This document shows positions 17,088 through 25,229 of a stretch of 64,000 nt of DNA, piece by piece. Position 1 is the stretch's first letter. Every line of letters starts with the position of its first letter. The translations under genes and the position numbers were made by a program. The notes beneath the pieces were generated by a model, which was given only the letters and a program-made list of their open reading frames with translations, searched no databases and was not told the DNA's origin. This DNA is from Mesorhizobium sp. (GTDB lineage: Bacteria; Pseudomonadota; Alphaproteobacteria; Rhizobiales; Rhizobiaceae): assembly GCA_004963905.1 (NCBI GenBank), contig SUGL01000001.1, positions 248,001 through 312,000 on the forward strand, in the 5' to 3' direction.

Positions 17088-17864
17088 TTAAGCCGTTCCT
17101 CGAACTGCCCAGGCAACACTCGCAAATCCGCGAGGGCCGTCGCCGTCACCGGCAAGATAGGCCGCTTTCACCGCATCCTGAAGCCGACCGCGCCTCGTCT
17201 GAGGCAGCGCATCAAAAAAGCTCCCAAAGGCTCCCTGTCCGTAGACCATCGGGTGCCAGAAATCGTCGAAATTGGTGTAATCCATTCGGATCGCCAGCAT
17301 CGTGGCGGCAACGCCTGTAAAGCCGGCATTTTCGAACGCCGCGCACAACTCGCCTTCGCCCGTCAGCGGCCGCTTGGCGGGTATCGCGCCTCTGTCGGCC
17401 GCTTCCGGTTCGAGTGCGCGGATCGTATCCCAGAACAAGCGCCAACTCGGCATGCCGCCGCAGTTGTCCCAGACCGCAGCCGCGGCCGTAGCGCCGGGCC
17501 GCAGGACGCGCCGCATTTCCCGCAGCGCCCGATGCGGATCGGTTACGAAATGGAGCACTAAAAGGAAATAGACCCCGTCGAACTCCTCGTTTCCATAGGG
17601 CAAAGCACAGACATCGCCCTGTTGCGCTCTTATTCTGGGATCGGTCGTGCGACCGCGCAGGGCGGCCACGAAGTTCTCCTCGAAGTCCAGGGCCTCGATC
17701 GCTGCCAGTTCAGGGTGAGCCGCCAACGTGAAGGTCAGACTGCCCGTGCCACATCCCGCGTCAAGCACGCGGCCATGGGATGGCACGCCCGAAAATTCGA
17801 GGAATGGTGCGGCCAGCCCTCTCCGTGAAGCTGACCCTTCCGTCACCGTGGGACTATGGCACAT
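17088..17864 (-). CDS. Class I SAM-dependent methyltransferase
   Basis: A 258-residue protein with the SAM-binding motif I VLDAGCGTGSLTF near residue 34, an acidic end of strand 2 (EALDFEENFV), motif III GDVCALPYGNEEFDGVY and post-motif RRVLRPGATAAAAVWD. It therefore transfers a methyl group from SAM to an unknown small molecule. Relatives of this type usually carry about 20-30 more residues before the motif GRWSRRLA-like block, here reduced to GSASRRGLAAPF, so the 5' end may be truncated or rearranged. It lies in a decayed accessory stretch next to IS debris, and function is not assured. Confidence 0.68.
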   Translation of the reverse strand: MCHSPTVTEGSASRRGLAAPFLEFSGVPSHGRVLDAGCGTGSLTFTLAAHPELAAIEALDFEENFVAALRGRTTDPRIRAQQGDVCALPYGNEEFDGVYFLLVLHFVTDPHRALREMRRVLRPGATAAAAVWDNCGGMPSWRLFWDTIRALEPEAADRGAIPAKRPLTGEGELCAAFENAGFTGVAATMLAIRMDYTNFDDFWHPMVYGQGAFGSFFDALPQTRRGRLQDAVKAAYLAGDGDGPRGFASVAWAVRGTA

Positions 17865-17934
17865 GCGTCAGGACTGTCTATCCAATTGCGTGAGCCGGAT
17901 ATCATGGCCGACGCAGTTTCTTAGGTACCACATC

Positions 17935-18035
17935 TTGAAGAAGGCTCCCGTGGCGACCGAAGCTGTCGCCCGTGTCGACGCGATCTTCGATCGAGCGCGA
18001 GATCAACGGCCTGCCGCCCGAGCGCCGGGTCGATC
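17935..18035 (+). pseudogene. IS66-type transposase fragment
   Basis: The frame reading ATEAVARVDAIFD and, after a one-base shift, IEREINGLPPERR recalls the start of the IS66 TnpC central region. No start, no catalytic part and no terminal repeats are visible, so only a scrap remains. The match is from memory and should be treated as tentative. Confidence 0.4.
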
Positions 18036-18185
18036 GACATGTACTGCGGTGCCATGATCCTGTTGGTCAGCCGCCACGCGCTCATCTCGGCTTCGAGAAT
18101 CGGCCAGCCTTCGCCCTTCGCTCAATCAAGGCCCTGCCACCTCGCCAACCCGTAGCTCGCGAAGCGAGCGAAGCGAGCGAAGGCT

Positions 18186-18275
18186 GGCGGAGAGAGCGGG
18201 ATTCGAACCCGCGTTACGGTTTCCCGTAAACACACTTTCCAGGCGTGCGCCTTCAACCACTCGGCCACCTCTCCG
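18186..18275 (-). tRNA. tRNA-Ser(GGA), left copy
   Basis: Reading the minus strand, the acceptor stem GGAGAGG pairs with TCTCTCC, the D arm is GTGGCCGAGTGG, the anticodon loop is CTGGAAA (anticodon GGA), a long class II variable arm follows, and the T arm is GCGGG-TTCGAAT-CCCGC. G discriminator and an encoded CCA end it at 18186. The sequence is identical to the copy at 22443-22532. Confidence 0.95.
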
Positions 18276-18309
18276 TCCTTGCATCTCGCGCTGGCCGGTT
18301 TCGCCGCGT
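18186..18309. repeat. 124-bp direct repeat, left copy (tRNA-Ser plus 34 bp 5' flank)
   Basis: This block matches 22443-22566 at all but one position (T versus C in CTCGCGCTGGCC / CTCGCGCCGGCC). Identity covers the whole tRNA and 34 bases beyond its 5' end, then stops. The two copies are in the same orientation and bound the Trypco1-protease cassette. Confidence 0.92.
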
Positions 18310-18435
18310 TGGTCATCTTACCAACAGAATGCTGACAATCCAGTCAAGCTACTTACGTTTTATCCTCTTCCGCTAAGTAAGAACTCGTGTAAGCTGCGAC
18401 GGGAAGACTTGGCCGACCGTGTAAAGGAGGGTTGC

Positions 18436-18747
18436 ATGGCGCTGTTGGAAGTTGCTTCGAAACATGGGACGTTCCTCGTCGAAGTAAAGCCTGGGTCCGG
18501 ACTGGCCGGGACGGCTGCCGGTGATCCGCTGGCCATCATTGGCAGGGCAGAGGCGACGCTGGAGGATATCTTGGACAGCGTGGGGCGCATCGGTGCGGCA
18601 GCGTCTGAGAAACTCTCCAAGATCAAGATTGAACAGGCAGATTTGGAGATCGGGGTGAAGTTTGGCGCATCAGGTGGCTTCTTCTTTGCAGAGGTGGCGG
18701 GCGAGGCGACCCTGACCTTGAAGCTTTCGCTTAAGGGTGCAGCCTGA
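18436..18747 (+). CDS. Trypsin-co-occurring domain protein (Trypco1/CU044_2847-like)
   Basis: A 103-residue soluble protein. It has a strand-rich start (LLEVASKHGTFLVEVKPG), a central helix (IGRAEATLEDILDSVGRI), a KIEQADLEIGVKFGASGG segment and a final hairpin AEVAGEATLTLKLSLKG. This pattern (E-V, helix, EIEFG-V-K strand, A-G-A-E-A-x-L-x-L end) is that of the small CU044_2847/Trypco1 family, named because it sits beside trypsin-like proteases in predicted NTP-dependent conflict systems. The ATG at 18436 follows a strong AAAGGAGG by 5 bases. The trypsin-NTPase gene starts 35 bases after its stop, so the two form an operon. Its biochemical role is unknown; a regulator or adaptor of the protease is a reasonable guess. 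Confidence 0.82.
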   Translation: MALLEVASKHGTFLVEVKPGSGLAGTAAGDPLAIIGRAEATLEDILDSVGRIGAAASEKLSKIKIEQADLEIGVKFGASGGFFFAEVAGEATLTLKLSLKGAA

Positions 18748-18782
18748 AACCTGACCCGCTCGATCGGTGGTCCCCTTGGTTG

Positions 18783-21700
18783 ATGCTGTCGACCAGGGAT
18801 CTGCTGAACAGCGCGACGGTCGAGATCCTAGACAGTGCCGGAAAAAGGCGGCTCGGCACGGGGACCATCATAACCAACAATGGAACGGTGCTGACGTGTC
18901 ATCACGTCATCGCCGGAATGAGCCGTGTGCGATTGGTTCGGCATGGGGCGGACCAGCGCACAGCGGACGTATCTATAGATCTGTCGAATGCAAGCGAGGA
19001 ATTTGACCTCGCAATACTTGAGAGTGGCTGGGCGGGTTTGGTGCCGGTGCCCATCCTTCAAGCCTCATCAGCGGCGGGAAACTGGATCGCCAATGGCTTC
19101 CAGGATTTGCAGCTCGGTTACCAAGGCCTCGTGCCGCTCGCGGGAACCTACCGGGCCGCAAAGGTCCGCAAATATGCCGCCGTCAGTTCATCCGAGACCG
19201 GGACGGGCAGCCGGCGCGACTATGTGCTTACCGAAACACTCGACCTTGACGGGTCGGCTGTGCATGGCGGAACAAGCGGAGCGTCTGCCGTGGACGAGGA
19301 GACTTCTGCAATTGTCGGGACAATCGTCGGCAGCCTGACTAATCCCGACGATCCCGTCCCGACGCACACGCGTAGCATCGCCATATCGGTTCCTCACGCC
19401 GCCTCGATCTGGCCGCCTCTCATGGATATTTGCGCGTCAGCCAGCCGCGAAGTCCCTTGCTTCGGCAAGGCGCTCAATGCGCTTGGAGCAGAAATCCTAT
19501 GCACCGCGCAACGGATGGAGACGTTGCAGGATTTGACGGTCGCGAAGCTGATTGACGGACCGAAACTCCGGCTGCGCGCTGGTCTCGACACCGCGCTCAG
19601 AGAGTTTCTGGCAGATGATGCACCGCTCATGCCTGTTATCGGAGAGTCGGGGGCGGGGAAGACTTCTATTGCTGCCATGTTGTCTTGCGGCATGGGTCTG
19701 CGGCACTGTTTGCTGCTGCGCGGCGTTCACATGCAAGCCGGTGACACCAATATCGCGGTCCAGATAGAGCGCGCGCTCACCGACGACGAATATGGCACCT
19801 ACGGTCTCGACCGCCTGGTTCGTCCGGACCTGTCCCGCCCGGGTGCCGAGACGCTGGCGCGGATCGCGAGCACCACTGGCGAACGGTTGGTGGTCGTCCT
19901 CGATGCTATCAATGAACGCGACGAGGCGTTGCTGCCTGCGCAACGTATCGCGGGCTCCTGGATGCCGCGGACCATCGACTGGCTGCGCCGCAACAACGCC
20001 AAGCTCATCGTCACTTGTAGACCCGAAACCTGGTCCACGCTGCTTCCCAGACCCCTCCTTGACGCGGTATTCCCTCCTCCTCACGAAAGGTCGCCGAGTG
20101 AGGATGAGCTGCGCCCCGGCATTAGCCGTCCGCCAGGTGGCGGCCTATGGGTGGGCGATCTCAGCGAACAAGAGCTGGAAGAAATGATCCGCGTCTATGG
20201 GGTCGATCGACGGATAGACCCGGTCGACGCTCGGCATCCATTCTTTCTGCGGTTAGCGGCTGAGTTGGGACCTCACTTCGCCAAATCTTCGGATCCGATG
20301 TCCCGCCTGCAACTCATCGACGCCGCGCTTGACCATCGGGTAAATGACATCGTCATGCGTTATCCTTTGGATGCTGTGGGCACTAGCGAGGTGCGAGCGC
20401 TCATCGCCAGCATCGCAGCCGCTATGCTAAGTGAAGCCACCGATATCCTTGCCGCGACAAAGGCTTTAAGACTTCCCCTGGCCACCCCGAACGTGCTTAG
20501 AGGACTGATCGACTTTGGCGTAATCGAGCGCGTCGGCGTCAACTATCGCTTCCGTTTCGATCAATATGCCGATGCCGAGCGATCAAGGCTGCTAACATTG
20601 CCGTTGCCAACGAACTTCGACGGCATCGCCCCGGACTTCGGCGATAAACGCCTGCGCAGCACCGTCGGGATGACGGCTGAGCGGATGTATTCTGCGTCGC
20701 CTTCCAAGATCCTTCTGTACGAAAGCATTGTCCGGGACTCGGCTCCACTCGCTTTGCGGGTCGGGTTGCTCATCGAAACAGCCCGGATTGATGAGAACGG
20801 CTATGGTCTTAGGGTCAAGGACTGGGCGGACGAACAGTACTACGGCGACCGTTTCTACGATTGGATAGACGAAAGATGGTTCGGTAGGGCGCTCAAGGAT
20901 CTGCATGCCGAGGACAGCGCAACCGTTCTGAAATTGCTTTCTCAGCGTCTCGATGACGAGCGCCCGATCACCGGCGGAGACAATCGAGAGGCTAGCGTTG
21001 CCAGCCTGTGCGGTGGATGTCTCTGCGCGATCGGAGGCGATGACGTGCGAAACTACGTCTCCGAGCTCCTGTCCGATCGATCCTACGTCGCAACCTCGGT
21101 GTTGGATGTGGCGTTGCGACGGCGACCACAGCCCTTGGCCACCGCCCTCCTGCAGCATTCATCTAAACTCGCCGCGCATGGCGACGCGAGTACCAACGAA
21201 ATCAAGGTCCTACTTGCTGGGCTTCTGTGCAAAGCGTGCCAGCTTATGTCTACTGAGGAATTCCGTGCATCCGTTCTAGAGGTGTTGCGCGGCTGGACGG
21301 ACGATGCCGAAACGGTGTCAGTTCGAAGCATCTCCCTGGCTGCGATTCGCAAGATCGATCCCGCGGACGTGGCGGCCCTTGACCGTATCGTCTTTCTGCT
21401 GGGAGTTCAAAGCAGCGATGAAGAATTCCGGACGGCATTGTCGCAACTCGAATATGTTCCGGAGGACTGCCGTGGAAAAGTCGTGGAACAGGTGCTGGCA
21501 AGGATAGACTCCCTGGCCGGTCAGTGGAACATCTGGGGCTATGGGGTCGCCTGGACGATCTTCGGATTTCTGGAACGTCCGGACATTCGCCAAGCCTCCG
21601 CGCTAATGATAATCGATACTCTGCGACAACATGCTGCGAAGGTCGCGGAGGACGATACCGCAATTGCACGATGGGCCTTCCTTGTGGTGAGGGATATCGA

Positions 21701-22139
21701 GCCCAATCACCCTGCTTGGCCGGGACTCTTCGATTTGCTGGAAAGGGTAATCGAGAACGCAACATCGCGCACCGAGATTACCTTTGTGGACTATGCCTAT
21801 TGCGATCTACCGATCGAAGGAGAGGCGGCACAGCAAACTCGACGCATACTTGGCACCCGCAAATTGCGCCGAGACTCCCTTCGCTGGGCGGTCTTCCATT
21901 CCGTTAAGAATGCGTCCAAGTTTGACGCTGACGACTGTGTCAGGATGCTTGCAAGTCTGCGCGCCTCGGATCATCTTTCGTGGGACCAATTCGTGCACTC
22001 CTACGTCACAAGCGAGCGGCAGCCTGGCGAAGAGAGGCCACAGTCTCAATTTGTCGAAGCTGTGCTACGCTACTGGCGATCTCTTCCCGAGTCTGAGTTG
22101 ACGCAGGTGAGTCAGAAAGCGATAGGGCTCGACAGTTGA
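18783..22139 (+). CDS. Trypsin-like serine protease fused to STAND-type P-loop NTPase
   Basis: A 1118-residue protein. Residues ~5-205 form a trypsin/HtrA-like protease with the triad H41 (TCHHVIAG), D75 (EEFDLAILE) and S165 (GGTSGAS). A NACHT/STAND-like NTPase follows: Walker A GESGAGKTS at 287-295, Walker B RLVVVLDAINERD with D374, sensor-like KLIVTCRPETW near 410, and a winged-helix-like FGVIERVGVNYRFRFDQYAD near 590. The remaining ~520 residues are helical, possibly HEAT-like repeats that sense a trigger. There is no signal peptide, so it acts in the cytoplasm. ATG 18783 is used (a TTG lies 3 bases earlier). It pairs with the Trypco1-like gene. By family logic the NTPase gates the protease on threat sensing; target and trigger are unknown. 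Confidence 0.85.
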   Translation: MLSTRDLLNSATVEILDSAGKRRLGTGTIITNNGTVLTCHHVIAGMSRVRLVRHGADQRTADVSIDLSNASEEFDLAILESGWAGLVPVPILQASSAAGNWIANGFQDLQLGYQGLVPLAGTYRAAKVRKYAAVSSSETGTGSRRDYVLTETLDLDGSAVHGGTSGASAVDEETSAIVGTIVGSLTNPDDPVPTHTRSIAISVPHAASIWPPLMDICASASREVPCFGKALNALGAEILCTAQRMETLQDLTVAKLIDGPKLRLRAGLDTALREFLADDAPLMPVIGESGAGKTSIAAMLSCGMGLRHCLLLRGVHMQAGDTNIAVQIERALTDDEYGTYGLDRLVRPDLSRPGAETLARIASTTGERLVVVLDAINERDEALLPAQRIAGSWMPRTIDWLRRNNAKLIVTCRPETWSTLLPRPLLDAVFPPPHERSPSEDELRPGISRPPGGGLWVGDLSEQELEEMIRVYGVDRRIDPVDARHPFFLRLAAELGPHFAKSSDPMSRLQLIDAALDHRVNDIVMRYPLDAVGTSEVRALIASIAAAMLSEATDILAATKALRLPLATPNVLRGLIDFGVIERVGVNYRFRFDQYADAERSRLLTLPLPTNFDGIAPDFGDKRLRSTVGMTAERMYSASPSKILLYESIVRDSAPLALRVGLLIETARIDENGYGLRVKDWADEQYYGDRFYDWIDERWFGRALKDLHAEDSATVLKLLSQRLDDERPITGGDNREASVASLCGGCLCAIGGDDVRNYVSELLSDRSYVATSVLDVALRRRPQPLATALLQHSSKLAAHGDASTNEIKVLLAGLLCKACQLMSTEEFRASVLEVLRGWTDDAETVSVRSISLAAIRKIDPADVAALDRIVFLLGVQSSDEEFRTALSQLEYVPEDCRGKVVEQVLARIDSLAGQWNIWGYGVAWTIFGFLERPDIRQASALMIIDTLRQHAAKVAEDDTAIARWAFLVVRDIEPNHPAWPGLFDLLERVIENATSRTEITFVDYAYCDLPIEGEAAQQTRRILGTRKLRRDSLRWAVFHSVKNASKFDADDCVRMLASLRASDHLSWDQFVHSYVTSERQPGEERPQSQFVEAVLRYWRSLPESELTQVSQKAIGLDS

Positions 22140-22442
22140 CCGGCCGACGTTCACGTTGTCGGAAGCTTGCGGCGAAACTCAGCCGGATTCTGCCAAAGTT
22201 CCATCCGGTTAGTCTCGTCATGTGTTCATAGGTATGAACGAAACCGCCTGGCGGCGCCTGGTGCGGACAGAACGTCCGCTCTGGCTCAAACAGGATGCTG
22301 ACTACCTCGACGTTGAGCGACGCCCTGGCGGACTACGCAGGTACCTGACCGTTTGTTACGCAGATCAAGGATGCAACAGCCCTGAGGACGCCTGTATTTT
22401 TCAATTAAATGTTTGAAATAATTAGTTTATTGGGAAAGTTTA
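22140..22442. other. Cassette right end; AT-rich, no firm gene
   Basis: A 60-codon open frame (ATG 22234, stop 22414-22416; MNETAWRRLVRTERPLW...) is present but has no ribosome site and no recognised family. The sequence becomes AT-rich from about 22390 up to the tRNA. No integrase or terminal inverted repeat is visible. Confidence 0.5.
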
Positions 22443-22449
22443 TGGCGGA
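22411..22449. repeat. Att-like sequence adjoining tRNA-Ser (right)
   Basis: This is the partner of 16991-17027, with one gap and a handful of substitutions. Here it runs straight into the tRNA 3' end, so this copy could be the original chromosomal junction. Confidence 0.45.
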
Positions 22450-22532
22450 GAGAGCGGGATTCGAACCCGCGTTACGGTTTCCCGTAAACACACTTTCCAG
22501 GCGTGCGCCTTCAACCACTCGGCCACCTCTCC
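22443..22532 (-). tRNA. tRNA-Ser(GGA), right copy
   Basis: The same 90-base class II serine tRNA with anticodon GGA and encoded CCA as at 18186-18275. Both copies have full stems and look functional. Confidence 0.95.
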
Positions 22533-22566
22533 GTCCTTGCATCTCGCGCCGGCCGGTTTCGCCGCG
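22443..22566. repeat. 124-bp direct repeat, right copy
   Basis: This is the partner of 18186-18309 with one mismatch. Beyond 22566 the two flanks diverge completely. Confidence 0.92.
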
Positions 22567-22960
22567 CGGGTTGGGGAGATGCGCCTCCCTTGGGAAGTCC
22601 TCAAGGGACTATTTGGGGTGCCCTCAACCGGCGGACAACCCCTTTTCCCGGCACCTCTAGCCGTCTAGGCAAAACAGGCGCGGGGCTCATCTAGTCGATC
22701 CTAAAGCGAATGCCAAGCCATAATGGCATTGCAAAGCCTTTTGTCGCGCATGGCCCGAGGGCTGCATTCGTGAAGGCGTGCCGCGCGCTGGAATGCAGCA
22801 AAGGCTGGCCCGCAAGGCGGTCCGCGTGTAAGCGCAGCTTCGGCCGGGGAGCTACGGTGCGGGGAACGCCTTGTCGTGAACGCGCGCATCGATATTGAGC
22901 CTGATCAAACCCTTTGCGGCCGTTGCCTTACTATGTTGTGCTGTTTCGGGGACAAGGTGG
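22567..22960. other. Intergenic region between tRNA-Ser and metallophosphoesterase gene
   Basis: No convincing gene is seen. It includes a GCTGCATTC (22761) / GAATGCAGC (22791) inverted repeat with a 21-base loop and several other short palindromic words. On the minus strand the tRNA promoter should lie within the first ~60 bases. The rest is unexplained. Confidence 0.45.
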
Positions 22961-23701
22961 ATGCGCATAGCGATCCTGTCTGACATTCATGCCAACCGCG
23001 AGGCCTTCGACGCGGTCCTGGAGACCGTCCGCACGCAGCCGCCGGACCAGCTGGTCCTGCTTGGCGATCTGGTCGGCTATGGGCCCGACCCCGTCTATGT
23101 CGTCGAGAAAGCCGCCGATCTGGTCGAGGACGGCGCGCTCTGCATCATGGGCAACCACGACGAAGCGGTGGTGGTTGGCCGCACCAACATGACCGAACAT
23201 GCGCGGGCAGCCGTCGAGTGGACCCGCGAGCGCCTCGCTCGGCAGCATTTGGATTTCCTGGCGCGGCTGCCGCTTTCGTTCCGGTCCGAAGACCGGTTCT
23301 ATGTTCACGCCAGCGCGGAGCGGCCGGAGAAATGGTTGTATATACGCGACGCCGACGCGGCGGAACGCTGCCTGTCCTCAAGCGATGCCCGCTTCATCTT
23401 CTGTGGCCACACCCACATTCCAGCCATCTACTACGCCTTGCCGGGCAGCCGGCCGATCCATTTTTCTCCTCTGAGCAATGTGGCGGCGCCTTTGTCCGAG
23501 TTGCGGCGGCATCTGATCGTGGTTGGAGCGGTCGGCCAGCCGCGCGATCGCAATCCGGCTGCCTGCTTCGCGCTGCTCGACACGGAGCGGCGCGAGGTGA
23601 CGATGGTTCGCGTCCCCTACGATCACGAAGAAACCGCCCGCAAGGTTCAGGCGTCCGGCCTGCCCGCGTGGCTTGGCATGCGTTTGAAGATTGGCCGCTA
23701 G
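22961..23701 (+). CDS. Calcineurin-like metallophosphoesterase
   Basis: A 246-residue cytoplasmic enzyme with all five metal-site blocks of the family in order: SDIHAN, LGDLVGYGPDP, GNHDEAV, HAS (FYVHASAERPE) and CGHTHIP. It would hydrolyse a phosphoester with two metal ions; this subgroup includes both protein phosphatases and nucleases or cyclic nucleotide enzymes. The ATG at 22961 is chosen as the family starts at MRIAILSDIH; the open frame upstream reads as a weak hydrophobic stretch. A protein kinase gene follows 15 bases after the stop on the same strand, so a kinase/phosphatase pair acting on one target is plausible but not shown. Confidence 0.86.
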   Translation: MRIAILSDIHANREAFDAVLETVRTQPPDQLVLLGDLVGYGPDPVYVVEKAADLVEDGALCIMGNHDEAVVVGRTNMTEHARAAVEWTRERLARQHLDFLARLPLSFRSEDRFYVHASAERPEKWLYIRDADAAERCLSSSDARFIFCGHTHIPAIYYALPGSRPIHFSPLSNVAAPLSELRRHLIVVGAVGQPRDRNPAACFALLDTERREVTMVRVPYDHEETARKVQASGLPAWLGMRLKIGR

Positions 23702-23716
23702 TCCTGGAGACGATCG

Positions 23717-25126
23717 ATGCAGAGATTCGAGGCAGGGGCACAGATCGACGGTTTCGAGCTTGTCGAAAAGCTGCCATCCGGCGGCATGGCGGCGCTCTGG
23801 CGCGCGAAGAACCCGGAGTTCGACTTTCCGCTTCTGCTGAAAATCCCTTTTCTCGACCCGGGTGGGGACGTGTCCGTCATTCTCGGGTTCGAGGCCGAGG
23901 AACTGATCCTCAAACGCCTGTCGGGTCCGCATGTGCCGCGCTACGCGGCATCAGGCAGCCTGGCGAAGATCCCCTATATCGCGATGGAGTTCGTCGCGGG
24001 GGTCGGGCTCGCGGAACTTGCGGGCCGAGCGCCGCTGCCGCCGGACGAAGTGGCAAGGATCGGCGGCGAAGTTGCGAAAGCGCTCGCCGCCTTGCACCGC
24101 CAGAAGGTCGTCCATCTCGATCTCAAGCCCGAGAACATCATCCTTGCCGAGCGCGGCGCCGTGCTTCTGGACTTCGGCCTCGCCCGCCACGCCGAGCTTC
24201 CGGACCTGCTCGGCGAGGAGAGTTCCGTGCCGATGGGGACCGCGGCCTATATGTCGCCGGAACAAGTGCTGGGCGAGAGGTCCGATCCCGCAAGCGACCT
24301 GTTCGCGCTCGGCTGCATCCTCTATCAGCTCGTCACGGGCGAGGAGCCGTTCGGACGTCCGGCCACGTTCGCCGGAATGAAGCGCAGGCTCTACCATGCG
24401 CCCAAGCCGCCGCGAGACATCGACAAGGCCATTCCGAGGTGGCTGGAGGCCGTCATCCTTCGATGCATGGAAGTCGACAGATCCAAGCGGTATGTCGAGG
24501 CGGCGCATGTCCTTTCGGACCTCAGAAACCCCGACCAGGTCGTGGTCGCCAGGCCGCGCGCGCCATCGAACGCAAGAATCTGGGACGCCATCGCGAATCT
24601 CTTTCGCAGGACAGACGAGAAGGCGCTGGTTGGGAAGCCGGCCGGCAGCAGGGTGAAGTCCGGACCGCCGATCGTTCTGGCCGCGGTCGACCTCGCCAAC
24701 GGCAGCGACGCGCTGGCAGCCGAGGTTCTCAACGAAACCGCGCGTGTCCTTGCCGCGCGGGAGGATTCCTGGCTGGCCTGCGTGACGGTGTTGAAGACCG
24801 AGATCATCGCCGACACGCCGGCCGCCGACGAATCGGGACGCCTGATCTATCTGAAGCGGCTGGTCGCGCTGAAGGACTGGGCGCGTCCGCTGCATCTGCC
24901 GGAAGATCGCATCAGCTATCACGTGCTGGAAGCCGTCAGTCCCGCCGACGCGATCCTCAACTATGCCGAGCACAATGACGTCGGGCACATCGTCGTCGGC
25001 GCCCGATCGTCTTCGGCAATTCGCCGGCACCTCGGCAGCGTCTCGACCAAGGTCGTGGCGCGAGCTCTTTGCTCGGTGTCGGTGGTCCGGTTGAAGGCGG
25101 TCGAGGAGCAAAGGCGGCTGCCTTGA
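23717..25126 (+). CDS. Ser/Thr protein kinase with C-terminal universal-stress domain
   Basis: A 469-residue fusion. The Hanks-type kinase (about 12-270) has a glycine-poor loop PSGGMAALW, lysine in LLLKIPF, catalytic loop VVHLDLKPENI (HLD in place of HRD), metal site LLDFGLA and SPEQ in place of APE. A linker (~270-315) leads to a UspA fold (about 315-460) whose nucleotide loop GARSSSAIRRHLGS keeps only part of the G-x2-G-x9-G pattern. There is no membrane span, so it is cytoplasmic, unlike PknB-type receptors. It follows the metallophosphoesterase gene by 15 bases. Coupling a kinase to a stress-sensing domain suggests nucleotide-responsive signalling; targets are unknown. Confidence 0.85.
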   Translation: MQRFEAGAQIDGFELVEKLPSGGMAALWRAKNPEFDFPLLLKIPFLDPGGDVSVILGFEAEELILKRLSGPHVPRYAASGSLAKIPYIAMEFVAGVGLAELAGRAPLPPDEVARIGGEVAKALAALHRQKVVHLDLKPENIILAERGAVLLDFGLARHAELPDLLGEESSVPMGTAAYMSPEQVLGERSDPASDLFALGCILYQLVTGEEPFGRPATFAGMKRRLYHAPKPPRDIDKAIPRWLEAVILRCMEVDRSKRYVEAAHVLSDLRNPDQVVVARPRAPSNARIWDAIANLFRRTDEKALVGKPAGSRVKSGPPIVLAAVDLANGSDALAAEVLNETARVLAAREDSWLACVTVLKTEIIADTPAADESGRLIYLKRLVALKDWARPLHLPEDRISYHVLEAVSPADAILNYAEHNDVGHIVVGARSSSAIRRHLGSVSTKVVARALCSVSVVRLKAVEEQRRLP

Positions 25127-25229
25127 GGTCGCGGTCCCCTCCCAGACCGGCCGCGCTTGACTTCGGCCCCGGCTGCCTGTCGATTATCCTTGGAATTGCA
25201 TTGGGCTTTGCGAGGGGCATCGTCCTGAC

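Noticed and set aside
18157..18183. GCGAAGCGA tandem words as an origin or binding array
   Set aside because: Only about three 8-9 bp units are present and nothing else of an origin is near. It is likely simple repeat next to the tRNA.
22222..22416. 64-codon frame at the cassette end as a third system gene
   Set aside because: It opens on GTG, has no ribosome site and matches no family. It is kept only as part of the intergenic note.
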